The notes beneath the pieces are model-generated. The model saw only the letters and a list, made by a program, of their open reading frames with translations. It had not been told where the DNA came from and did not search any database. A program made the position numbers and the translations under genes. From Bacteroidales bacterium UBA1800 (GTDB lineage: Bacteria; Bacteroidota; Bacteroidia; Bacteroidales; VadinHA17), in contig DCFQ01000007.1 of NCBI GenBank assembly GCA_002319915.1, positions 51,713 to 114,803 of the forward strand: a DNA stretch of 63,091 bases. The letters run 5' to 3'. Numbering within the stretch: position 1 is the first letter of the stretch; each line of letters starts with the position of its first letter. Below, piece by piece: positions 48,044 through 57,435 of the stretch.

Positions 48044-50845
48044 ATGAAAATAAGATTTGGCTGCCTGGCAGCGGCTTCAGCGCTGCTTTTATCATGCAGC
48101 ACGGGAAAAAATACTATAAACAATGGCATCTCCGGGAAGCAGCTGCTCAGCGACTGGAAGATCGAATCCTCGGATGTAGTCCCAGTTAAGGACAGCCTTG
48201 TCTCCAGCGGCGAGCTCAGCGATTCTGCATGGGTAAACGCAACCGTGCCGGCAACGGTGCTTCGGGCGCTCGTGAAAGCCGGCATTTATCCCGACCCGCA
48301 TTTCGATCTTAACGATCTCCGCATCCCGGATGCTTCGGATGAACTGAGCAAACGCCTGGACCTGAATAAGTACAGCCACCTTAAAGGCATTCCGAATCCT
48401 TTCAGGGACCCATGGTGGTTCAGAACAAAATTCCATATTTCCCCGGAGAACTCCGGCAAGAGGATCTGGCTCAATTTCGACGGGATCAACTACAGGGCAG
48501 ATGTATGGCTGAACGGGAAAAGGGTGGCTGACCCGGCTACGATGGCCGGGATGTTCCAGCGGTTCAAGTACGATATCACCGGCCTCGTGAAACCTGGCGG
48601 GGAGAACATCCTTGCAGTGAAAATTCACCAGGTCGATCATGTGGGAACTCCGGAGCCGGGGTACCAGTTCAGGGTCTTCGGGCCAGGCAGGGGCCAGGGC
48701 GAGGATATCTTCAAGGATGTCACCCTGAAGCTTTCCGCCGGATGGGATTGCGCACCCGTTGTCAGGGACAGGAACATGGGCATCTACCAGGACGTCTTCC
48801 TGACATTTACCGATGATATCAGCATTATCGACCCGTACATAGTTACCAGCCTCCCGCTGCCCGACACCACCAGCGCCGATATTGACATTTCTGCCTGCCT
48901 GGTAAATTCGGGAAGCAAACCCATTAGGGGAACCCTTAAGGGTGAGATAACTCTTTTAAAGGAGGTTGACTTTTACAGCTATAAAAAGGAGATGCCCGGG
49001 AGCTTCGAACCAGTTTCAATTAGGAAAGAAGTGGAGGTCAGGCCGGGGGATACCCTGATGGTGATATTCTCGCCCCGGGAGTTTTCAAAGCTCAGGGTAA
49101 AGAATCCGTTATTGTGGTGGCCGAATGGCTACGGGAAGCAGTACCTCCATAACCTGAGGCTTACTTTTGACACCGGTGGGAAGATATCTGATTCCTCAAA
49201 CACCCTCTTCGGTATCAGGGAGATCACAACCTCACTTAAGGAGCTGAACGGGGATTTCGGGCGCGTATTCAGGGTCAACGGGCAGAGGATCTTCTGCCGC
49301 GGCGGCTGGATCCAGCCCGACATGATGCTGGATATGAGCCCGGAAAGGATGTACAATGAGGGACGCCTGATGGCAGCGGCAAACGTTAACATGATTGCCT
49401 GCGAAGATATGCCGTCGCCTCCTGAAACGGTGATGGAGGTTTATGACAAATACGGCCTGCTGATGTGGGAGACCGTCTACCAGTGCTATACCAGCTATCC
49501 CGGAACAAAAACATTCGGCAATCCCATCGATGCGGCGCTTGCCAACAAAAACTCCCTCGATATCGTAAAAAGGTACCGGAATCACCCTTCGCTTGTCCTG
49601 TGGGCAGGGGCATGCGAGTCGATGGTGAGGGAGGAGCTTTACATCCCGCTCAGGAATTATGTCCATCAGTTCGACACTACCAGGCCCTTCATCGCGACCT
49701 CGAGCGTGGCATGGAACGTCGATTCACTTACGCCATTTATCAAGCCGGACCTTCCTACCGGGCTTACGGACGACGGGGCGCCTGATTATACCTGGTACCC
49801 CCATGAATACTATTACAACAAGGTGCTCGAAGTGAAGCTGCAGCTTTTCAGGGATGAGCTTGGAGTTCCGGCAGTATCGGCATACAACAGCATGAAGAAG
49901 TACATCTTTGATCTCGGGGAGGGACCCAAGGATTCCCTGTATCCGCTTGATAAGAAATGGGCCTATCACGATGCATGGGACGGGAATGGATACGCTTACA
50001 GGGCATATGACAGGGCCATCAGGCAGCGTTACGGCCAGCCCTCCTCAGCCCAGGAGTATATCCGGAATGCACAGTATGTGAATGCTGGAAGCTACCGCGC
50101 AATGTTCGAGGCCTATAACCACCGGATGTGGGACATACCCTCCGGCGTGATGATCTGGAAGCTGAACGCGACATGGCCGCAGGTCCTGTGGCAGATATAT
50201 GACTGGTTCCTGAACCCTAATGCCGCTTATTATTATACAAAAAAAGCCCTCGAGCCGCTCCATATCCAGCTTAACGAAAATGACTACACTGTCTCAGTGA
50301 TAAACACATATCACAAGCCGCACGAAAACCTCAGTGCAACGGTTAAGATCCTGGATCCAGATCTTAAGGTCAGATGGGAAAAGGAGGAGAGCTTCACCAT
50401 TGGTGAAGATTGTTACAAGGAATTGTTCAGGCTGCCTGAGACCGCAGGGTTTTCGCCGGTATTCTTCGTTCAGCTGGTTCTGAAGGATGCACAGGGGAAC
50501 GTTAAATCTGAAAATTTCTACTGGCTCCCTGCCGACAGGAAGAATTATGACCTGACCGCTGTTTCGGGGCTTCAAAAGGTGACCCCGGAAATGAAATACG
50601 ATGTTTCATATGAAGGGGATGAAGGTGTTATGAAGGTAGACGTAAAGAATACGACCGACCGTCTCGAGTTTTTCACCCGTCTTATGGTGACGAAGGGAAA
50701 AGGAGGGGATGAGGTCTGGCCCACATTCTGGAGCGATAATTTCATAACACTGCTGCCTGGTGAGGCGAAGACTCTGACCGCCCGCTTCCATGTCAGGGAC
50801 CTCGACGGAAAGGAACCGGTCCTTGACCTGGATGTCAGTATGTAA
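48044..50845 (+). CDS. GH2 lipoprotein, exo-beta-glucosaminidase/mannosidase-like
   Basis: 933 residues from the ATG at 48044; lipobox LLLSC. The N-terminal jelly-roll (WVNATVPATVLRALVKAGIYPDPHFDLNDLRIPDA...PFRDPWWFRTKFHI) is of the type found in CsxA-like exo-beta-D-glucosaminidases and some beta-mannosidases. The acid/base is probably Glu in WAGACES near residue 522; the Asn that precedes this Glu in most GH2 enzymes is Cys. The nucleophile is probably Glu in RDELGVPA near residue 604. With the SIS and ROK genes it suggests chitosan- or glucosamine-containing substrate use. Specificity inferred. Confidence 0.86.
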   Translation: MKIRFGCLAAASALLLSCSTGKNTINNGISGKQLLSDWKIESSDVVPVKDSLVSSGELSDSAWVNATVPATVLRALVKAGIYPDPHFDLNDLRIPDASDELSKRLDLNKYSHLKGIPNPFRDPWWFRTKFHISPENSGKRIWLNFDGINYRADVWLNGKRVADPATMAGMFQRFKYDITGLVKPGGENILAVKIHQVDHVGTPEPGYQFRVFGPGRGQGEDIFKDVTLKLSAGWDCAPVVRDRNMGIYQDVFLTFTDDISIIDPYIVTSLPLPDTTSADIDISACLVNSGSKPIRGTLKGEITLLKEVDFYSYKKEMPGSFEPVSIRKEVEVRPGDTLMVIFSPREFSKLRVKNPLLWWPNGYGKQYLHNLRLTFDTGGKISDSSNTLFGIREITTSLKELNGDFGRVFRVNGQRIFCRGGWIQPDMMLDMSPERMYNEGRLMAAANVNMIACEDMPSPPETVMEVYDKYGLLMWETVYQCYTSYPGTKTFGNPIDAALANKNSLDIVKRYRNHPSLVLWAGACESMVREELYIPLRNYVHQFDTTRPFIATSSVAWNVDSLTPFIKPDLPTGLTDDGAPDYTWYPHEYYYNKVLEVKLQLFRDELGVPAVSAYNSMKKYIFDLGEGPKDSLYPLDKKWAYHDAWDGNGYAYRAYDRAIRQRYGQPSSAQEYIRNAQYVNAGSYRAMFEAYNHRMWDIPSGVMIWKLNATWPQVLWQIYDWFLNPNAAYYYTKKALEPLHIQLNENDYTVSVINTYHKPHENLSATVKILDPDLKVRWEKEESFTIGEDCYKELFRLPETAGFSPVFFVQLVLKDAQGNVKSENFYWLPADRKNYDLTAVSGLQKVTPEMKYDVSYEGDEGVMKVDVKNTTDRLEFFTRLMVTKGKGGDEVWPTFWSDNFITLLPGEAKTLTARFHVRDLDGKEPVLDLDVSM

Positions 50846-50913
50846 TAAACAAATATTACAATAGTACATTAATACTTTTCTGGTAAGCCGGGTGAATCTT
50901 AAACAATCTCCAT

Positions 50914-53166
50914 ATGATCGACAGAGAAGGACCTCCTGAGGAGGAGAAGAAGGACCGGGAGCATGATCCCGGCCCAGGGGATAAGGCGCCGGGGGCCCAC
51001 GGGTCCGGGCCGGAAGATGATGATCAGCAGGGGAACTCATTTTTCGACCTTATTGAAGGTCTTGCCCTCAGGCACAGGAACGATCCGGAAGGCAGCAGAC
51101 CCCAATCTCCGGCCGACCTGCCGGACTTGTCCATTTCCGATTATTCCAATGTCGGTTCTACAGAGCCGGAATTGAAAAAGATCGATGAATTGCAGGCAAT
51201 CATAAAGTCGATCGAGGAAAAGCCGGTGAAACTTTCGGAAATTAAGTTCGAACGTACATACAAGATCGATTACGCGGGCCAGCTCAACAGGTCGCAGCTT
51301 GAAGCCGTCGTAACTGTGAACGGGCCGGTGCTGGTGATTGCCGGTGCGGGAAGCGGTAAAACGAGGGTGATCGTCCACCGGGTGGCCTTCATGATCGAGA
51401 ACGGCATCGACCCAGGCGAAATACTGCTTCTGACCTTCACTCGAAAAGCGGCTTCTGAGATGCTGGGCAGGGTTCAGAAATTGCTCAGCGACAACGCCGC
51501 CGGGAAGGTATTCGGAGGCACCTTCCACTCCTTTTCAAACTATATCCTCCGAAAGTATGCCAACCTTATCGGGGTCCCGAATAATTTCACGATCATCGAT
51601 GATGAGGATTCTGCCGACACGATTGACCTGATCAGGTCGGAGATGAAGATAGATAAAAAGGAAAAGGCGTTCCCCAGGAAGAACCGGATCCAGGAGATCA
51701 TCTCCTCCGCAAGGAACAGGAATCTCAGTGTCCGGGAGGTTGTTGAAAATGAGTTTACGGGACTAAAGGAGTTCATCCCGGCGATCGAGCTGATAAAGCA
51801 GGGATATGAAAAATATAAGAAGATATGCAGGATCCTTGACTATGACGACCTTATGGATGTCCTAAGGGATTCGCTCAGAGATAATCCGCTCTTCAGGAAA
51901 CGACTTTCGGCGCAGTACAGGTACATCATGGTCGATGAATACCAGGACACAAATGTAGTTCAGAAGGAGATCGTGGAGTACCTGTCGGAAGAGAACCGCA
52001 ATATCCTTATTGTCGGTGATGACTCGCAGAGCATCTATTCGTTCAGGGGGGCCAACTATGAGAACATCCTGAGGTTTCCTCAGAAATACCCTGATTGCAG
52101 GGTGATAAAGATCGAGGAGAATTACAGGAGCAACCAGAAGATCCTCGATTTTACCAACGAAATAATCCTGAACGCAAGGATTGGGTATAAAAAGCACCTC
52201 CATTCAAGTATCCTGCACGATGCCTTTCCGGAAGTAAGAAAATTCTACGACCAGGAAGCGGAAGCCGAATTCATTGTTGACAGGATACTGGAATACCGCG
52301 AAAAAGGGGTTTCACTGGACCAGGTCGCAATTCTTGTGAGGGCATTCTGGCATGCAAGGTATATCGAGGTCGAGCTGAATAAAAGGAGTATTCCCTATGT
52401 GGCTGTGGGCGGGCTGAAGTTCAACGAGCGGAAACATGTCAAGGATGTGATCTCGTACCTCAGGATCATCATGAACCCTTACGATGCCGTTGCCTGGCAC
52501 CGGGTGCTCAAGTATATCCCCGGGGTGGGGTTTGCCACTGCAGGGAAGATCATTGAGAGGATACTTTCAGAAGGAGCCCTGGGTCCGGCATCATACGCTT
52601 CCGGTAAGTTTGCGGAAGGGCTCAGGCGGCTGGCCGAAATGATCAACAAGGCCCAGGCTCCGGGCATATCGATCGGCCGGATGATCGCCATCATCAGGGA
52701 ATACTATTCACCTATACTCCAGTCGAGGGAGTATGATTACCAGATACGGCTCCTCGACATTAATGTTCTGGCTGAGCTCGCTTCAAAATACAATTCCCTC
52801 GAAAAGTTCCTTACCGAGTTTGCGCTCGATCCCCCTTCAAGGAATTTCGGCACCAAAACGGTCCCGCTGATCGATGAATCTGAAGATAATCCCCTGACGA
52901 TATCGACCATCCATTCGGCCAAGGGGCTTGAATGGCACAGCGTCATAATCCCCCATGCCCTCGACGGGTTGATACCCTCGGTCAGGGCGCTTAAGAACAT
53001 TGAGGAAATAGAGGAGGAGAGGAGGTTGTTCTACGTCGCCTGCAGCAGGGCAAAACAGGACCTGTTGATCACAATGCCTTCATTTGTGGCGACCTACAAT
53101 GCATTTCTTTCATACCCCAGCAGGTTCCTCGTTGAAATAAGCAGGGAGAAGTTTTACTATAAATGA
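50914..53166 (+). CDS. UvrD/Rep-family DNA helicase with acidic N-terminal extension
   Basis: 750 residues, superfamily 1A helicase. Walker A AGAGSGKT ends near residue 150; motif Ia LLTFTRKAASEML; motif II VDEYQDTN; motif III VGDDSQSIYSFRGA; motif IV ENYRSNQKIL; motif V TISTIHSAKGLEW; motif VI RRLFYVACSRAK. About 115 residues precede the core, the first 40 very rich in Asp, Glu, Lys and Gly (low complexity), probably disordered. Position inside a sugar-use gene run is unexpected; 68- and 67-base gaps on both sides suggest separate expression. Confidence 0.93.
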   Translation: MIDREGPPEEEKKDREHDPGPGDKAPGAHGSGPEDDDQQGNSFFDLIEGLALRHRNDPEGSRPQSPADLPDLSISDYSNVGSTEPELKKIDELQAIIKSIEEKPVKLSEIKFERTYKIDYAGQLNRSQLEAVVTVNGPVLVIAGAGSGKTRVIVHRVAFMIENGIDPGEILLLTFTRKAASEMLGRVQKLLSDNAAGKVFGGTFHSFSNYILRKYANLIGVPNNFTIIDDEDSADTIDLIRSEMKIDKKEKAFPRKNRIQEIISSARNRNLSVREVVENEFTGLKEFIPAIELIKQGYEKYKKICRILDYDDLMDVLRDSLRDNPLFRKRLSAQYRYIMVDEYQDTNVVQKEIVEYLSEENRNILIVGDDSQSIYSFRGANYENILRFPQKYPDCRVIKIEENYRSNQKILDFTNEIILNARIGYKKHLHSSILHDAFPEVRKFYDQEAEAEFIVDRILEYREKGVSLDQVAILVRAFWHARYIEVELNKRSIPYVAVGGLKFNERKHVKDVISYLRIIMNPYDAVAWHRVLKYIPGVGFATAGKIIERILSEGALGPASYASGKFAEGLRRLAEMINKAQAPGISIGRMIAIIREYYSPILQSREYDYQIRLLDINVLAELASKYNSLEKFLTEFALDPPSRNFGTKTVPLIDESEDNPLTISTIHSAKGLEWHSVIIPHALDGLIPSVRALKNIEEIEEERRLFYVACSRAKQDLLITMPSFVATYNAFLSYPSRFLVEISREKFYYK

Positions 53167-53233
53167 TCGATATAAGAAAGCATCCGGAAGACCTATAGAA
53201 ACCCGATTGCAATCTCGGAAACCCGAACCGCCT

Positions 53234-54844
53234 ATGAACCCTGAAAAAAGCACCCTTCCGTATGTTTACAGGATCACCCTGATCGCTACCCTGGGAGGAT
53301 TACTTTTCGGCTATGACACGGCCGTTGTTTCCGGTGCTGTCAAAGCGATCCGGGAATTCTTTGTGGTGCCCCTTATGGTCGATGTCACTCTTGCAGAGAA
53401 TGTCATAACTGGTTACAGGATCACCATTTGTGTGGCAGTTCTGATAGTCTGGATGGCGATCTCGGGAATGCTTGTCAGGCTGTTCGGCCTGGCAAAAGGG
53501 GCGGTCATCAGTGCGGTGCTTTTCGCGGCTGCATCTGTCGTTCTGCTACGGCAATTCGGGAATCCGGCAGTCATTTCGGCAAATACCGCGAACGCCATTA
53601 CGGGGTTTGCCGTTTCTAGCGCACTTGCCGGGTGCATTGTGGGAGGCGCTACCGCCGGATTCATAAGCGGCTGGATCGGAAGAAAGAGGGGAATGATGCT
53701 TTCGGCCATATTCTTTGCCGTTTCAGGGATTGGTGCGGCATTCCCGGAGAGGATGGCCCTTCCGGGCATGCAGCCGCTGGTCTCGTTCATTTTTTACAGG
53801 ATTGTGGGCGGCGCAGGCATCGGGCTGGCTTCGATGCTGTCGCCGCTGTATATTGCCGAAATAGCTCCGGCCCCGATCCGTGGCCGCCTGGTGTCTTGGA
53901 ACCAGTTTGCGATAGTGTTCGGGATACTGGTCGTCTATTTCGTCAACTGGTTCATTGCCCGGAATGGCGACGAGTCGTGGAATATGACGACCGGCTGGCG
54001 GTGGATGTTCCTCTCAGGATCAGTTCCTTCCGTTGCATTTGTCATACTTCTGTTCCTGATTCCCGAGACGCCCAGGTATCTCGCAATGAAAAACAGACCT
54101 GCCGGAGCCCTCGAAGTGCTTCGGAAGACCGTAGGAGAGAGGAATGCCGGCCAGGCACTCGATGAGATCAGCCGGACAATCGAAACGAGATCCGCACCCT
54201 GGCTTTCATTCGGCGGGCTGCTGATTGTTATCAGCATCCTGCTTGCCGTTTTTCAGCAGCTCACCGGCATCAACATCGTTCTTTACTACGCACCGAAAAT
54301 ATTCCAGAACACCGGCATGCAGCTCGATGTATCGCTCCTGCAGACGATCCTCGTCGGCGCAACGAACGTTGTTTTCACCTTCCTGGCGATCATGACGGTC
54401 GACAGGTTCGGAAGAAAGCCCCTCCTGATCGTCGGGGGAATAATAATGGGCCTGGCCATGAGCGCCATTGGATTTACCTTTTACGGTGAAAAAATGGGTA
54501 TCCTGGCACTTGTTTTTATCCTCATCCATACAGCAGGCTTTGCCATGAGCTGGGGCCCGGTGATGTGGGTACTGCTGTCGGAGATCTTCCCTAATTCGAT
54601 CAGGGGAGCGATGTCGATTGCGACTGCGACAGTCTGGATCACCGACCTGGCAGTCTCCTGGACCTTCCCGGTCCTCGACGGCAACACATGGCTCACCGGA
54701 ATGTTCCATCACGCCTTCGCTTACTGGCTTTATGCAATTACCTGCTTTATAGCCGTGATCGTCGTCTGGAAATTGGTGCCTGAGACCAAAGGAAAATCTC
54801 TCGAAAAGATTGAAGACATATGGAAAAAACTTACGGTCAAATGA
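53234..54844 (+). CDS. MFS sugar porter with extra N-terminal segment
   Basis: 536 residues from the ATG at 53234. Sugar porter signatures: GGLLFGYDTAVVSG, SGWIGRKRG, LYIAEIAPAPIRGRLVSWNQ, PETPRYL, DRFGRKPLL, PETKGKSLEKIE. Between TM1 and the conserved TM2 is an insertion of about 75 residues holding two further hydrophobic segments (ITICVAVLIVWMAISGMLV and GAVISAVLFAAASVVLL), which makes the protein some 60 residues longer than the porter at 1207-2625. Its stop overlaps the ATG of the GH2 gene (ATGA), so the two are coupled and probably share a substrate. Confidence 0.9.
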   Translation: MNPEKSTLPYVYRITLIATLGGLLFGYDTAVVSGAVKAIREFFVVPLMVDVTLAENVITGYRITICVAVLIVWMAISGMLVRLFGLAKGAVISAVLFAAASVVLLRQFGNPAVISANTANAITGFAVSSALAGCIVGGATAGFISGWIGRKRGMMLSAIFFAVSGIGAAFPERMALPGMQPLVSFIFYRIVGGAGIGLASMLSPLYIAEIAPAPIRGRLVSWNQFAIVFGILVVYFVNWFIARNGDESWNMTTGWRWMFLSGSVPSVAFVILLFLIPETPRYLAMKNRPAGALEVLRKTVGERNAGQALDEISRTIETRSAPWLSFGGLLIVISILLAVFQQLTGINIVLYYAPKIFQNTGMQLDVSLLQTILVGATNVVFTFLAIMTVDRFGRKPLLIVGGIIMGLAMSAIGFTFYGEKMGILALVFILIHTAGFAMSWGPVMWVLLSEIFPNSIRGAMSIATATVWITDLAVSWTFPVLDGNTWLTGMFHHAFAYWLYAITCFIAVIVVWKLVPETKGKSLEKIEDIWKKLTVK

Positions 54845-56958
54845 AGAAGATCCTTTACCTGATGCTCCTGGTTCCGAGTATCCTGGCGGGATGCAGGGAA
54901 CAAAAACCAAGAAAAACTATCTCCCTTAACGGCATCTGGCAGATTGATGAAGGGACCATGTCCAAGGTTCCGGATACTTTCACACACAATGTACCTGTAC
55001 CGGGACTGGTCTCCCTGGCAGAGCCCCCATTCGTTAACCCGGGTCCCAAAGTGGCCGGCCGGAGGAGCCTCGATCAGACGGATTCCCTGCGCGAAGCATT
55101 CTGGTATTTCAGGACCTTTGAGATCAGCGGAAGCATACCGCCGGTGGCTCTCCTCAAGGTTTCAAAAGCAATGTTCGGGACAAATGTGATACTGAACGGG
55201 AAAGAGCTCGGTGAACATCTTCCCTGTTTTTCACCTGGATATTTTAATGTGAAAGATGCGCTTAAAAGAGGGGAGAACAGGCTCCTCATAAGGGTGGGTT
55301 CATCCAGGAACTCGGTTCCGCCATCGATACCGGATGGCTTTGATTTTGAGAAGGACAGGTATATTCCCGGGATCTTTGACAATGTTCAGCTGATTCTTGC
55401 TGGCTCCCCGTTCATTTCAAGCGTTCAGGCTGCCCCCGACATAAACAGGCAGCAGGTGCATGTGCAGGCAAGGCTGGTGAACAAGAGCAGGGGCGAAAAT
55501 ACCGATGTCACTTTCACTGTCAGCGAATACCGTTCGGGCTCGGAATCCGGAAAGGCGGTAAAAACAGTGGAGCTCCCTTCAGCTGACGGGGATGAGGTGA
55601 CCGTCGATGTCGATATCCCTTTGAAGAATTGCAGGTTATGGTCGCCTGAAGATCCTTTCCTCTATAAGCTTACCGTAACAACCCCGGGCGATGAATACAG
55701 CACCCGCTTCGGGATGCGTGAATTCAGGCTTGACACCGTTGCTGGAATGACCATGCTGAATGGGAAACCTTATTTTATGAGGGGAAGCAACATAACACTC
55801 TACAGGTTTTTTGAGGACAGCACATGTAAGGATCTTCCCTGGGATTCCGCATGGGTCAGGGCCCTACACAAAAGCTTCAGGAATTTTCACTGGAACGGGC
55901 TGAGATACTGCATAGGTATCGCACCCGACCAGTGGTATGATATCGCCGATGAAGAAGGGATAATGATCCAGAATGAGTTCCCGGTATGGTACGGTGGGAA
56001 GGGTTGGTGCGTGTGGCCGCCCGAGCTCAAAGCTGCTGAGCTTGAAAAAGAATATGCTGAATGGATGAAGGACCAGTGGAACCATCCCAGCATCGTGATC
56101 TGGGACGCCAGTAATGAGACTGTAAGCAACGACGGGAAGACCGAAGAGGTGGCTGAAGCAGTCAGAAGGGTCAGGGGACTGGATCTTTCACACCGGCCCT
56201 GGGACAACAGCTATTCCGATATCCGCGAACCGGGTGACGTGATGGAGCTTCATCCGTATCATTTCCAGGATCCAAAATTCAGGCTTATGGATCTTGCCAC
56301 TGCTGATACAAATCCGGGCGGGCCTCCGGACGAGAAAAGATACATGAAGATCGTCAACGAATACGGTTGGCTCTGGCTCAACAGGGATGGAACCCCGACC
56401 ACACTTACAAAAGACCTTTATGTGAACCTTCTTGGCAAAGCCTCAACTACTGAACAGAGGAGGCACACATATGCAACCTTCCTGGCTGCCGAAACCGAGT
56501 TCTGGCGCTGCCGCAGAAAATGTTCAGCCGTGCTTCATTTTACAGCACTGGGATATACGAGGTCCGACGGGCAGACGAGCGATCATTTTACAGATGTAGC
56601 AAATCTGGTATATGAACCTGAATTCATGAAATATATGCCTGATGCATTTTCTCCCGCAGGATTAATGCTTGATGAATGGGGTGAGGAAATAAAAACTGGC
56701 AGCCTTCACCGATATAAAGTAATTGCGATCAATGATCTTGAGACTGAATGGAAAGGGAAAATGTACCTCAGGATTTGGGAGGGTGACAAAATACTTGCTG
56801 AAAAATCAATGGATGTTTTAATTCCACCCTACGGTCAATCCAGGGAGTCATTTACGCTTGCCTCACCGGTTAACCCCGGGATTTATTCAGTCGCTGCAAC
56901 TCTTGAGCGATCAAATGAGAAGCCTTTAAGAAGCATAAGGGAGATACCATTTCGTTAG
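54841..56958 (+). CDS. GH2-family glycosidase lipoprotein
   Basis: 705 residues from the ATG at 54841, which overlaps the porter stop; lipobox SILAGC. An earlier in-frame ATG at 54820 lies inside the porter gene and would spoil the signal peptide. Sandwich domain (TISLNGIWQIDEG, ALLKVSKAMFGTNVILNGKELGEH), Ig domain, then the TIM barrel. Acid/base Glu in WDASNE near residue 424 and nucleophile Glu in VNEYGW near 506. Specificity (galactosidase, glucuronidase or other) cannot be told. Coupled with the porter, so oligosaccharide products are probably taken up by it. Confidence 0.88.
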   Translation: MKKILYLMLLVPSILAGCREQKPRKTISLNGIWQIDEGTMSKVPDTFTHNVPVPGLVSLAEPPFVNPGPKVAGRRSLDQTDSLREAFWYFRTFEISGSIPPVALLKVSKAMFGTNVILNGKELGEHLPCFSPGYFNVKDALKRGENRLLIRVGSSRNSVPPSIPDGFDFEKDRYIPGIFDNVQLILAGSPFISSVQAAPDINRQQVHVQARLVNKSRGENTDVTFTVSEYRSGSESGKAVKTVELPSADGDEVTVDVDIPLKNCRLWSPEDPFLYKLTVTTPGDEYSTRFGMREFRLDTVAGMTMLNGKPYFMRGSNITLYRFFEDSTCKDLPWDSAWVRALHKSFRNFHWNGLRYCIGIAPDQWYDIADEEGIMIQNEFPVWYGGKGWCVWPPELKAAELEKEYAEWMKDQWNHPSIVIWDASNETVSNDGKTEEVAEAVRRVRGLDLSHRPWDNSYSDIREPGDVMELHPYHFQDPKFRLMDLATADTNPGGPPDEKRYMKIVNEYGWLWLNRDGTPTTLTKDLYVNLLGKASTTEQRRHTYATFLAAETEFWRCRRKCSAVLHFTALGYTRSDGQTSDHFTDVANLVYEPEFMKYMPDAFSPAGLMLDEWGEEIKTGSLHRYKVIAINDLETEWKGKMYLRIWEGDKILAEKSMDVLIPPYGQSRESFTLASPVNPGIYSVAATLERSNEKPLRSIREIPFR

Positions 56959-56999
56959 CCTTATATTACAAAATTCACTTTTTCAATAAATGTAAGTAT

Positions 57000-57389
57000 A
57001 TGTTCTTTAAACTCTATTTCATTGCTCTGCCAGTCTTCTTTGTCATAGATATGATATGGCTTGTGCTTGTGGCAAGGAATTTTTACAGCAAACACCTCGG
57101 ATTCATTATGAGGCCTGATGTAAAATGGTTCGCCGCGATAGTATTCTATCTGCTGTTTATCGGAGGACTGGTTGTTTTTGTGATCAGCCCGGCGCTTTCA
57201 AAGCATTCATTTTTGCACGCTCTGTTGTACGGGGCACTCTTCGGACTGATCACTTATGCAACCTATGATCTGACAAACCTGGCCACTCTGAAAGACTGGC
57301 CGGTTATTGTCACAGTGGTCGATTTAATATGGGGCATGCTTCTTTCAGCCAGCGTCGCTTCTGTTACATACCTTATCTCTGCAAAGTGA
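57000..57389 (+). CDS. DUF2177 membrane protein
   Basis: 129 residues, four transmembrane segments. Motifs VIDMIWLVLVARNFYSKHLGFIM, ALLYGALFGLITYATYDLTNLATLKDWP and VDLIWGMLLSA are those of DUF2177, a widespread small membrane protein family of unknown function. No functional link to its glycan-related neighbours; convergent with the PKD lipoprotein. Confidence 0.9.
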   Translation: MFFKLYFIALPVFFVIDMIWLVLVARNFYSKHLGFIMRPDVKWFAAIVFYLLFIGGLVVFVISPALSKHSFLHALLYGALFGLITYATYDLTNLATLKDWPVIVTVVDLIWGMLLSASVASVTYLISAK

Positions 57390-57435
57390 TAAAAAAGCTG
57401 CTTCTCTGAAGAGGATCATAAAAGGATTTTTCAGG

